Below are positions 8,326-14,094 of a DNA stretch of 18,857 bases, in pieces (within the stretch, counting starts at the first letter, position 1; every line of letters starts with the position of its first letter). This stretch comes from Oscillospiraceae bacterium (lineage in GTDB: Bacteria; Bacillota_A; Clostridia; Oscillospirales; Oscillospiraceae), in assembly GCA_015068175.1 (NCBI GenBank), contig SVLA01000023.1:1-18857 (forward strand). Reading direction: 5' to 3'. The position numbers and the translations under genes are program-made. The notes beneath the pieces are model-generated. The model was not told the origin of the DNA and did not search any database. It saw nothing but the letters and a program-made list of their open reading frames with translations.

Positions 8326-9537
8326 TTAAACTACAGCATTCATGCTGTCATGCTTCTGCTTGTCGGCTTCGGCCACCAGGGCGGCCAGACTGCAGCCGTC
8401 CAGGATCATGCCGTAGTAATGCAGGATCCGTCGGGACAGCTCGTGGTCCTGGGCCAGACCGGCCACTTCCGCCAAAACGGCCTGGGCCGCTTCGGGACTC
8501 TGCTGGCCGCCATTCTCCTTCAGATAGCGGTGCAGACCCGCTGCGGCGCCTACGGTGATGTAAGCCGGGGCGATGCCCTCTTCCAGGGCCAGCAGGGAAG
8601 AACCGATGAGGCGGTCCGCCGGACTCAGCTTCCGGGCGGGGTCGCCGCCCACCCGCTGGCAGGTGTCCTTCAGCGCCTTGTTGGTGAAGCGGTACAGCAG
8701 GTCGGTGATATGCGCCTGCAGGCCGGCCATAGGCACGCCGTAGTGCCCGGACAGTGCCATTGCGCTTTCCTGCATGGCGTTCTGCACCAGGATCCGGATC
8801 TCCGGCACCGCAATGGCCTCATAAATGTATTCCAGGCCCAGCAGATCGCCCAGATAGGCGCAGGTGGCGTGGCCCATGTTGTGAATGAAGAGCTTGCGCT
8901 TGATGTAAAAATCGAAAGGCTCGAAGGGGACCATGTTCTTGATCTCGGGGATCTGGCCCTTGAATGCGGCCTTGTCCACCGGCAGGAAACCGTAGGACTC
9001 CACGCAGACCCGCATGGGTTCGCCGTCCTTCATCTCCTCGGTCTGTACGGGCACCATCCGGCCGATGGAAGCCTCCACCAGGCCCACGGTCTCGTCAAAA
9101 CGGACCTTTTCTTCCTCGGAAAGCTGATCTTTCAGCATTCCTTCAAGAATTTTGTTTGCATCATTGAGATTTTCGCATATAATGATGTTCAGGGGGCCCT
9201 TGTTCATGGCCCAACGCTTGCGCAGACCGGCCACGATGTTGGGCACGATGAACTTCAGGATCCGGGCGCCCACGGCGGTGGCCATGATGTCACACTCTGC
9301 GATGGCATCCACAGCCTCCGGCAGATTGCCGTTGGCGGCGGTGACGTGCTCCACCCACACATCCTGGTGGCCTTCGGTGGACACGATCCGGATGGGATAG
9401 CGCCCATGCTCCTGCAGATGGCGGATCACCGGCTCCGCCACGTCGATAAAGGTCACTTCGTAGCCGGACTGGCTCAGAAGTGCGCCGATGAAGCCGCGGC
9501 CGATGTTGCCGCCGCCGTACATTACTGCTTTTTTCAT
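8326..9537 (-). CDS. Mannitol dehydrogenase family oxidoreductase (MtlD-like)
   Basis: The 403-aa NAD(P)-dependent polyol or sugar-acid dehydrogenase resembles mannitol-1-phosphate 5-dehydrogenase. The N-terminus carries the Rossmann motif GGGNIGRGFIG (8-18), nearly that of MtlD. The central block CENLNDANK (121-129) and the catalytic K-x4-N-x2-H signature (Lys215, Asn220, His223 in KLFIHNMGHATCAYLG) are intact. It is slightly longer than the classical MtlD of about 380 aa. The family includes mannitol-1-P, mannitol, arabinitol, fructuronate and tagaturonate dehydrogenases, so the substrate is uncertain. The gene starts 3 nt after the kinase stop, which suggests translational coupling. No PTS gene lies nearby, so a non-phosphorylated alditol or a sugar phosphate made by the neighbouring kinase is as likely as mannitol-1-P. 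Confidence 0.88.
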   Translation of the reverse strand: MKKAVMYGGGNIGRGFIGALLSQSGYEVTFIDVAEPVIRHLQEHGRYPIRIVSTEGHQDVWVEHVTAANGNLPEAVDAIAECDIMATAVGARILKFIVPNIVAGLRKRWAMNKGPLNIIICENLNDANKILEGMLKDQLSEEEKVRFDETVGLVEASIGRMVPVQTEEMKDGEPMRVCVESYGFLPVDKAAFKGQIPEIKNMVPFEPFDFYIKRKLFIHNMGHATCAYLGDLLGLEYIYEAIAVPEIRILVQNAMQESAMALSGHYGVPMAGLQAHITDLLYRFTNKALKDTCQRVGGDPARKLSPADRLIGSSLLALEEGIAPAYITVGAAAGLHRYLKENGGQQSPEAAQAVLAEVAGLAQDHELSRRILHYYGMILDGCSLAALVAEADKQKHDSMNAVV

Positions 9538-9540
9538 AGT

Positions 9541-11016
9541 TCAGCCCTTCTTTTGTTCCATGTACAGCCCCCGCAGGGTCTTGTACTGTTGATATTTCCG
9601 ATCGTAGATCTTTTGATGTTCGGGATCGGGACGGATCACATCGCCGTACTGCCAGAACCGCTCCGCAATGGCAAAGCAGCTCTCACCGGTGACGGCGGCA
9701 ATGCCCAGGATGGCGCTACCCATGGCGCCGGTCTCGTCGGCCTTCACGGGGACGATCTCACAGCCCAGAACGTCGGCCTTGATCTGCAGCCAAACGGGGG
9801 ATTTCGCGCCGCCGCCGCAGGCATAAAGCCGCCGGAACTGAACGCCGCCTTCCCCCAGGCACTCCTGGTTGTAGCGCATCTCATAGGTGATGCCCTCCAG
9901 CACCGCCCGGTACAGATCGGGCAGACGGGTCTGGGTGGTCAGGCCCACGATGACACCGGTGGCGTGGGGATCCACATCGGGGGTGCCGCCCATGCCCTGC
10001 AGGAAGGGCAGGACCAGCAGGTCCGTGGGAGCCTTGGGACATTGCTCGTTCAGAACATCGTAAGCGCTCTTGTCACCGTCCTTCAGGTGATAGGCCAGCG
10101 CATCCCGGTACCAGCGCACCACGCTGCCGGCGGAAATGTTGTAAGCGTAAGTAACGAAGCCCCGGTCCTCCAGATAGGGGACGCAGGCGTAGTTGTTCTT
10201 CTGGAAGTCCAGCGTTTCGGGCATGGCCGCAAACAAAGGCGTGATGCACTCGCAGGTGCCGGAGGTATCCACCGCGTCACCCACGGCATGAACGCCGGCG
10301 CCCAGGGCGTTGACGATCTGGTCGTGGGAGCCGATGACCACCAACACGTCCTCCGCCAGACCCAGCTTGGCCGCCACCTCGGGCAGCAGCGTGCTGACCT
10401 TGCCGCCGGTGGGCAGCACTTCGGGCAGGGTTTGTGGATCGATGCCGCACTGCGCCACCAGTTCTGCGGACCAGCAGCGGTGTTCCACATCGTACAGCAG
10501 GCTCCGGCAGGCCAGGGAAATATCCGCGCAGGCTTTGCCGGTCAGCTCATAGCAGACATAGCCGGCGATGAAGAGGAATTTCCAAACGGGCCGCTCCGCC
10601 ACATGGTTGGTGTAGAGCATTTTGGACAGAGAATAGGATGCATCGGGCAGAATGCGGGCGATGCGCATGAAGGGTTCTTCGCCGATCTTTTGGACAAGCT
10701 GGGAGAATTCTTCGCTTTCCGTATTGCCGAAGTACAGCAGAATATCCGTCAGGGCCTTGCCGTCCTTATCCACAGCAACAAAGGACTCACCGAAGGAGGA
10801 CACCGTGATGGCGGCCACTTCCTTCTTGTCCGGAAGCTGTTGGACGCAGCGGGCAATGACCTCAAAAACGGAGGAGGACAGAATATCCGGCGGCAGGTTT
10901 ACCTGACCTGCGGCCAAGGGATATTCCTTGTAGGCGATCGCGATCTGTGTGCCGTTGTCCCGGAAGGCAACGCATTTACAGCCGGTTCCGCCAATATCCA
11001 CACCAAGACTAATCAT
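9541..11016 (-). CDS. FGGY-family carbohydrate kinase (xylulokinase-like)
   Basis: The 491-aa ATP-dependent sugar kinase has the FGGY two-domain layout. The N-terminal phosphate motif is GVDIGGTGCK (5-14), and the catalytic Asp232 lies in GSHDQIVNALGAG. The C-terminal adenosine-binding region contains ACGGGAKSPVWLQIKADVLG followed by ADETGAMGSAILG, a signature best known from xylulokinases. The length is normal for the family. A strong AAGGAGG ribosome site precedes the ATG at 11016. As the first gene of the minus operon, it faces a divergent AraC-type regulator across a 223-bp regulatory gap. Given the lyxose isomerase in the opposite operon, D-xylulose is one candidate substrate, which would link lyxose to the pentose phosphate pathway. 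The aldolase in the same operon suggests instead a C1-phosphorylated ketose. The sequence cannot separate these. Confidence 0.9.
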   Translation of the reverse strand: MISLGVDIGGTGCKCVAFRDNGTQIAIAYKEYPLAAGQVNLPPDILSSSVFEVIARCVQQLPDKKEVAAITVSSFGESFVAVDKDGKALTDILLYFGNTESEEFSQLVQKIGEEPFMRIARILPDASYSLSKMLYTNHVAERPVWKFLFIAGYVCYELTGKACADISLACRSLLYDVEHRCWSAELVAQCGIDPQTLPEVLPTGGKVSTLLPEVAAKLGLAEDVLVVIGSHDQIVNALGAGVHAVGDAVDTSGTCECITPLFAAMPETLDFQKNNYACVPYLEDRGFVTYAYNISAGSVVRWYRDALAYHLKDGDKSAYDVLNEQCPKAPTDLLVLPFLQGMGGTPDVDPHATGVIVGLTTQTRLPDLYRAVLEGITYEMRYNQECLGEGGVQFRRLYACGGGAKSPVWLQIKADVLGCEIVPVKADETGAMGSAILGIAAVTGESCFAIAERFWQYGDVIRPDPEHQKIYDRKYQQYKTLRGLYMEQKKG

Positions 11017-11069
11017 ATAACGTTCCTCCTTTTTGATTACCAGGAAAACTCCTTATTTTACCAACTTTC

Positions 11070-11096
11070 AGTATATATCAAAGGGGTTTTTGTTAA
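11070..11096 (-). promoter_or_regulatory. Candidate promoter of the FGGY kinase operon
   Basis: Read on the minus strand, a TATACT -10 (11070-11075) lies 15 bp from a TTAACA -35-like hexamer (11091-11096). The short spacer and poor -35 fit an activator-dependent promoter. The direct-repeat operator begins just upstream, at 11104. This is the best candidate in the gap but is not strong by sequence alone. Confidence 0.45.
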
Positions 11097-11103
11097 TAGG
11101 ATA

Positions 11104-11132
11104 ATTCGTCCGAAATATTGTGTATTCGTCCG
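11104..11132. promoter_or_regulatory. Direct repeat ATTCGTCCG x2, candidate AraC operator
   Basis: ATTCGTCCG occurs at 11104-11112 and again, same orientation, at 11124-11132, a 20-bp start-to-start distance of about two helical turns. AraC-family activators commonly bind such direct half-sites next to the -35 element. The pair lies between the regulator gene and the kinase operon, directly upstream of the operon's candidate promoter. Confidence 0.6.
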
Positions 11133-11239
11133 TGAATGATGACGATTTTGCAAAATAGGACCGTTACCGCGACCCTTCAAAAAACGAGACTCAAATTCAC
11201 ATACAGATCCGCCCCTGCCGGCGGAGAGGGAGGAGACCC

Positions 11240-12064
11240 ATGCTGCAGCTCAATACCACCAGATTGCAACAGTTGATGCGGGATTTTCATATCCTTACCA
11301 AGATCCGTATCGTTATTTTCGACGCGGAATTCCGGGAATTGCTGGCCTATCCCCAGAAGCGGGAGCCTTTCTGCGAACTGCTGCGCAATACGCCGGAGGG
11401 CGAAGAGGGCTGCTCTGCCAGCGATAAGAACGGCTGTATCCAATGCGCCCGGACCAAGGGCCTGGTGATCTACCGGTGCCATGCGGGACTGACGGAAGTG
11501 GTGGTGCCCATCACGGATAAGAGCGGCATCCTGGCCTATGTCATGTTCGGCCAGATCATTCCCAAGGAAGACCGCGAACCGGTCCGCAGTCACCTGCATA
11601 AGACCTACCCCCAGTACGCCCGGGAGATCGACCGCATTCCGGTCCGCTCCGCCCAGGAGCTGGGGGCCGTGATCACGGTACTGCAGGCCATCACCACCTT
11701 TATGATGACCAACCGCTGGGTGGAACACAGCAAATCCGAGTTTATCCGGCAACTGGACCATTACATCGAAAATCACCTGACCCAAAGCATCACCGTGGAT
11801 GATCTGTGCGAAGCGTTCCACATCGGCCGGTCCAAGCTGTACGAATTGTCCGCCAGTTACCTGGGGTGCGGCCTGGCTGAGTATATCCGCGTCCAGCGGA
11901 TCCGCCATGCCCAGCGCCTTCTGCTGGAAAGCGATATGCGGATCACGGATATTGCTTACGCCGTGGGTTTCCCGGACTATGTCCACTTTTCCAGAGTGTT
12001 TAAGGATGTCACCGGCACCTCCGCCCGGAATTACCGCCGCAGCGCCCCTGACCGGATCCGGTAA
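11240..12064 (+). CDS. AraC-family transcriptional regulator with N-terminal PocR sensory domain
   Basis: The 274-aa cytoplasmic regulator has an N-terminal half, about residues 5-160, that matches the PocR ligand-sensing domain. It includes a cysteine cluster (Cys45, Cys58, Cys66, Cys69, Cys80) and the block YVMFGQIIP. The C-terminal part, about 170-268, is a double helix-turn-helix of the AraC/XylS type, with the second-helix signature DIAYAVGFPDYVHFSRVFK. A GAGGGAGGA ribosome site (11226-11234) supports the ATG at 11240. It is transcribed divergently from the FGGY kinase operon, and a direct repeat in the shared gap is a likely binding site. By analogy with PocR (propanediol) relatives it probably activates the operon when a small sugar or polyol ligand is bound. 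It may also control the convergent transporter operon, but I see no matching repeat there. Confidence 0.9.
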   Translation: MLQLNTTRLQQLMRDFHILTKIRIVIFDAEFRELLAYPQKREPFCELLRNTPEGEEGCSASDKNGCIQCARTKGLVIYRCHAGLTEVVVPITDKSGILAYVMFGQIIPKEDREPVRSHLHKTYPQYAREIDRIPVRSAQELGAVITVLQAITTFMMTNRWVEHSKSEFIRQLDHYIENHLTQSITVDDLCEAFHIGRSKLYELSASYLGCGLAEYIRVQRIRHAQRLLLESDMRITDIAYAVGFPDYVHFSRVFKDVTGTSARNYRRSAPDRIR

Positions 12065-12092
12065 CCCCACGCCGCAAAAGCACCAAAAAAGC

Positions 12093-12123
12093 CCCCCCGG
12101 AAATTCCTGAGATTTCCGGGGGG
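12093..12123. terminator. Intrinsic terminator hairpin, better oriented for minus-strand transcripts
   Basis: A perfect 12-bp stem (12093-12104 with 12112-12123) has a 7-nt loop. The A-run at 12085-12090 gives a T-tract after the hairpin only on the minus strand; the plus-strand side continues TATCGG with no T-tract. It therefore fits best as the terminator of transcripts from the small genes at 12.3-13.75 kb. It could also weakly stop the regulator's message, which ends at 12064. Confidence 0.75.
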
Positions 12124-12127
12124 TATC

Positions 12128-12145
12128 GGTACGCCGAAAGGGACT
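12128..12145 (-). repeat. 18-bp duplicate of the tRNA-Arg 3' end (att-like site)
   Basis: Bases 12128-12145 are identical to 14017-14034, the 3' acceptor and T-stem portion of tRNA-Arg including part of the encoded CCA, in the same orientation. tRNA 3' ends are classical integration targets, and integration leaves such a direct repeat at the far end of the element. The two copies bound 1.9 kb of AT-richer DNA. No integrase or recombinase gene lies between them. Confidence 0.7.
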
Positions 12146-12152
12146 TGTTTGC

Positions 12153-12180
12153 ATGTTCTTTCGCAGAAGCGAAAGAGCAT
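12153..12180. other. Strong 12-bp hairpin in the gene-free stretch at the island edge
   Basis: Bases 12153-12164 pair with 12169-12180 around an AGAA tetraloop with only one G-T mismatch. No T-tract follows on either strand, so it is not a typical terminator. Apart from this hairpin, the 18-bp tRNA repeat and the tRNA-like fragment near 12238, I see nothing coding in 12065-12305. Confidence 0.55.
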
Positions 12181-12254
12181 AGATGTTTGCCTCCGTCGAG
12201 CCGTCGGCAGCAACGCTCGCCCGTGTTGCATTTAATCGTTCGAGTCCCTTTAAT

Positions 12255-12391
12255 GGTACGAGTGCTCATAACGGACTCAAAGAACGGACGATCACAACAA
12301 AACCGCTAAACCAAATATCCGGAGATATCGTCCGATGTATCGGTGAACGCCTTTGCTGTATTCCCGGCGCTGTCAAACTTTGCTTTGATTT
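12255..12391. repeat. 137-bp direct repeat, copy A
   Basis: This copy matches 12841-12977 at all but two positions (12261 and 12265). It contains the last 28 codons and stop of the downstream 102-aa gene plus about 50 bp of 3' flank. Upstream of the boundary at 12391/12977 the two genes diverge sharply. Confidence 0.92.
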
Positions 12392-12614
12392 GTTCGTTGA
12401 CAGCGGCATCCATAACAGGAATCTGCTTAAGATCTTTTTCTTTCACCGCGATTGTTGCAATGTCACGCTTTTCTCCGCATTGGGGAAAGTTTACGAGCCA
12501 TGAATCGTCGATATTGCGGGGATCGCAAATCCATCCCTGCATCCCTTGATGAACACCGTTCTTGATGTATCGCTCTTTTTCAACGGTTACTTCAACGCAA
12601 TCCATTTCTTTCAT
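12306..12614 (-). CDS. Small protein, candidate immunity-like partner (second copy)
   Basis: The product is 102 aa, hypothetical and acidic, with no signal peptide or membrane segment. It is a clear paralogue of the protein at 12892-13200: both begin M-x-EMD, share GVHxGMxGWIC and WLVNFPQCG, and have identical C-terminal residues from about KAKFDSAGNTAKAF to GYLV. I do not recognise a named family. The ATG at 12614 follows GGAGGTAAATGAT, so the ribosome site lies at the end of the frameshifted remnant of the 183-aa gene, whose stop is 1 nt upstream. This repeats exactly the arrangement of the intact pair upstream. The layout (toxin-like C-terminus then small partner, repeated) suggests an immunity protein for a diverged toxin variant. 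That function is inference from architecture only. Confidence 0.8.
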   Translation of the reverse strand: MKEMDCVEVTVEKERYIKNGVHQGMQGWICDPRNIDDSWLVNFPQCGEKRDIATIAVKEKDLKQIPVMDAAVNEQIKAKFDSAGNTAKAFTDTSDDISGYLV

Positions 12615-12615
12615 A

Positions 12616-12758
12616 TCATTTACCTCCGTATGGTGTGTTCAGTTTTACTTTTCCATTCGGTTCTACCATCCAACCGCTGACAAAGGTTACCGTACCGGCT
12701 TTATCTTTTCTAGGGATCTCAATAGTAATGTTAATACCCCTCCGTCAAATTCAAGTTT
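12616..12758 (-). pseudogene. Truncated, frameshifted remnant of the 183-aa gene's C-terminus
   Basis: On the minus strand, bases 12758-12616 align with the last 46 or so codons of the 183-aa gene. The remnant reads KLEFDG, then after a 1-nt frame loss INITIEIPRKDKAGTVTF, then VSGWMVEPNGKVKLNTPYGGK and a stop. The intact gene has KLNWNGQRISIRITIP and GWMVEPNGKLRLTTPYGGK at the same places. No start codon or upstream part of the gene is present. It is a diverged version, not a fresh copy, so it comes from a second toxin-like allele. Confidence 0.82.
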
Positions 12759-12767
12759 GTTGAACAG

Positions 12768-12796
12768 ATTATATCATATATTTGTAAAGAATTCAA
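12768..12796 (-). promoter_or_regulatory. Sigma-A promoter with extended -10, reading into the second partner gene
   Basis: On the minus strand, TTGAAT (12791-12796) and TATAAT (12768-12773) are separated by 17 bp. A TG at the extended -10 position (TGATATAAT) strengthens it. It reads through the toxin remnant into the 102-aa gene at 12614. It lies just after the hairpin that should end the upstream pair, so the second partner gene seems to have its own promoter. Confidence 0.75.
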
Positions 12797-12802
12797 AGCA
12801 AA

Positions 12803-12835
12803 AGCACGATGGTTTCGTATCAAAACCATCGTGCT
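12803..12835 (-). terminator. Intrinsic terminator after the first 102-aa gene
   Basis: A perfect 13-bp stem (12803-12815 with 12823-12835) has a 7-nt loop. On the minus strand it is followed by TTTGCTTTG, a T-rich but interrupted tail. It sits 57 bp past the stop of the 102-aa gene at 12892-13200. Confidence 0.7.
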
Positions 12836-12840
12836 GATTT

Positions 12841-12977
12841 GGTACGGGTGTTCATAACGGACTCAAAGAACGGACGATCACAACAAAACCGCTAAACCAA
12901 ATATCCGGAGATATCGTCCGATGTATCGGTGAACGCCTTTGCTGTATTCCCGGCGCTGTCAAACTTTGCTTTGATTT
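12841..12977. repeat. 137-bp direct repeat, copy B
   Basis: This is the partner of 12255-12391, with two mismatches. It covers the 3' end of the first 102-aa gene and its 3' flank. The spacing between copies is 586 bp, enough to hold one toxin remnant, one promoter and one partner gene. Confidence 0.92.
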
Positions 12978-13200
12978 TCTCATTCATTTGCGCATCAAGG
13001 ATTTCCACAACTTTCAAGTCCTCTTCCTCAATGCTGATTTCGGCAATATCATCTTTATCGCCGCATTGAGGGAAATTGACTAACCAGCATCCTTCCACAC
13101 ATTTTGGATAGCAAATCCAACCAAACATACCCTTATGAACACCATCTCTGGCGTACTTTTCTTTTTCCACAATTACTTGCACATTGTCCATTTCCTGCAT
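12892..13200 (-). CDS. Small protein, candidate immunity-like partner (first copy)
   Basis: The product is 102 aa, hypothetical and acidic, paralogous to the product of 12306-12614. The frame is open to an ATG at 13215, but that ATG is part of the sequence that forms the ribosome site (ATGGAGGTAAGTAAA) and lies inside the upstream gene. The ATG at 13200 is well spaced from GGAGGT, gives the same 102-aa length as the paralogue and matches its N-terminus (MQEMD against MKEMD), so I chose it. Its start lies 1 nt after the stop of the 183-aa gene, implying translational coupling. No domain is recognised; there are no membrane segments. Position, size and duplication next to a phage-like, toxin-like gene suggest a cognate immunity protein, which is inference. 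Confidence 0.82.
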   Translation of the reverse strand: MQEMDNVQVIVEKEKYARDGVHKGMFGWICYPKCVEGCWLVNFPQCGDKDDIAEISIEEEDLKVVEILDAQMNEKIKAKFDSAGNTAKAFTDTSDDISGYLV

Positions 13201-13201
13201 T

Positions 13202-13753
13202 TTACTTACCTCCATAAGGTGTTGTCAATCTCAGTTTTCCATTCGGTTCTACCATCCAACCGGTGATAAAGGAAGCCTCGCCCGATCCATCTTTTTTGGG
13301 AATCGTTATGCGAATGCTAATTCTCTGACCGTTCCAGTTTAATTTACCCAAGGTGTATTCACCCGCAATATATTTTTCTCTTGCTTGCCGCTCTGTTTCC
13401 GCCTGCAACCATCGTGCGTCCTCAACAGTATATCCCCATTCCAGAAAGAGTTTCTCTTTGTTGTGTGTTTGAAAACCGTTGGTGTTAAACAGATATGGAT
13501 CAAACTTTCTGTAATCGCTGTAGGCAGACGCATTCATGAAAACTACCAGGTAATCGATAGCTTCCAATCTGCAATGGCACTTCTCGTGATGTGGCCAAAT
13601 AGGCGCGTGATCCCTTGCAAACCAGCATCCGTCCAGTTGGAGGCATTCCAAACAGTGAAATATTCCGGCAGATTCGTGGATCCATTTTACCCATTGTGGT
13701 GCATCCTCTGATTTTTGAATAAGTAATACACCTGTACATCGCTTATTGTACAT
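13202..13753 (-). CDS. Candidate orphan toxin: phage minor-head-like Cys/His cluster plus C-terminal domain
   Basis: The product is 183 aa, AT-rich relative to its neighbours, with no signal peptide. Residues 25-62 contain C34-x2-C37, then LDG, then HH at 55-56 and C59-x-C61. This spacing recalls the end of phage minor head (SPP1 gp7/MuF) proteins, where a CxxC-LDG-PxHxxCxC cluster occurs. About residues 80-183 form a separate domain ending in SIRITIPKKDGSGEASF and a GWMVEPNGKLRLTTPYGGK tail; I cannot name it. MuF-type polymorphic toxins of Firmicutes prophages join such a head domain to a variable C-terminal toxin, so this may be a cut-down orphan toxin with the 102-aa gene as its immunity partner. 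The ATG at 13753 follows GAAAGGGTG; another ATG at 13757 is out of frame and stops after four codons. The ORF is likely real; the toxin role is inferred. Confidence 0.72.
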   Translation of the reverse strand: MYNKRCTGVLLIQKSEDAPQWVKWIHESAGIFHCLECLQLDGCWFARDHAPIWPHHEKCHCRLEAIDYLVVFMNASAYSDYRKFDPYLFNTNGFQTHNKEKLFLEWGYTVEDARWLQAETERQAREKYIAGEYTLGKLNWNGQRISIRITIPKKDGSGEASFITGWMVEPNGKLRLTTPYGGK

Positions 13754-13822
13754 TCATTTTTTCACCCTTTCAAGTAGTAAGAACAAAGTGTTCTTCTACA
13801 AGTAGGGCCAAATACGTAAAAA

Positions 13823-13846
13823 GTTGCACAGAAAGATGCAACTATT
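13823..13846 (-). terminator. Weak minus-strand hairpin with T-tract upstream of the 183-aa gene
   Basis: GTTGCA and TGCAAC pair around an 8-nt loop, and on the minus strand TTTTT follows. It lies between the tRNA-Arg terminator and the 183-aa gene. It could stop readthrough, or act as an attenuator if the 183-aa promoter lies upstream. The rest of 13754-13966 shows no convincing gene or promoter. Confidence 0.35.
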
Positions 13847-13966
13847 TTAAAAAGTTAATAAAACATTCACAAAATGCCATGCATCGGCGCGCAAAGGGTG
13901 TCGAAACGGGAATTACTGACCTGTACTATAACGAGCATCGGATTGCGACGGCGCGATCCACTGACG

Positions 13967-14013
13967 AAAAAAAACGAGTGTCCACAACGGTCAAATCCGT
14001 TATGAACACTCGT
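13967..14013 (-). terminator. Intrinsic terminator of tRNA-Arg
   Basis: A 17-bp stem (13974-13990 with 13997-14013), with two positions that pair only as wobble on one strand, closes a TCAAAT loop. On the minus strand it runs directly into eight T (complement of the A-run 13967-13974). It begins 3 nt after the tRNA's CCA end. Confidence 0.9.
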
Positions 14014-14015
14014 TA

Positions 14016-14092
14016 TGGTACGCCGAAAGGGACTCGAACCCCCGACCTACTGATTCGTAGTCAGTCACTCTATCCAACTGAGCTATCGGCGC
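14016..14092 (-). tRNA. tRNA-Arg (anticodon ACG)
   Basis: The 77-nt cloverleaf with encoded CCA is complete on the minus strand. The acceptor is GCGCCGA with TCGGCGT (one terminal G-T), followed by the D-arm, the anticodon loop CTACGAA with anticodon ACG (reading CGN arginine codons, usually after deamination to ICG by TadA), the T-arm with GTTCGAGTCCC, discriminator A and CCA. It stands alone, with its own promoter upstream and a strong terminator downstream. Its 3' end is duplicated at 12128-12145, consistent with use as an integration site. Confidence 0.96.
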
Positions 14093-14094
14093 AT

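Noticed and set aside
7510..11139. A 1209-codon open frame on the plus strand opposite the catabolic operon
   Set aside because: It is the antisense of four well-recognised minus-strand enzyme genes. Its His/Gly/Gln/Val-rich translation shows no family, and the openness follows from GC-rich third positions of the real genes.
12009..12269. Minus-strand frames over the regulator end and the island edge
   Set aside because: They span a terminator hairpin, the 18-bp tRNA repeat and a second hairpin, with no ribosome site or recognisable protein.
12255..12977. CRISPR array or insertion sequence explaining the repeats
   Set aside because: There are only two copies of a 137-bp repeat containing gene 3' ends; there are no short regular repeats with spacers, no terminal inverted repeats around the unit and no transposase.
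13201..13215. ATG at 13215 as start of the first 102-aa gene
   Set aside because: That ATG is part of the sequence forming the ribosome site for the ATG at 13200, and the paralogue starts at the position equivalent to 13200.
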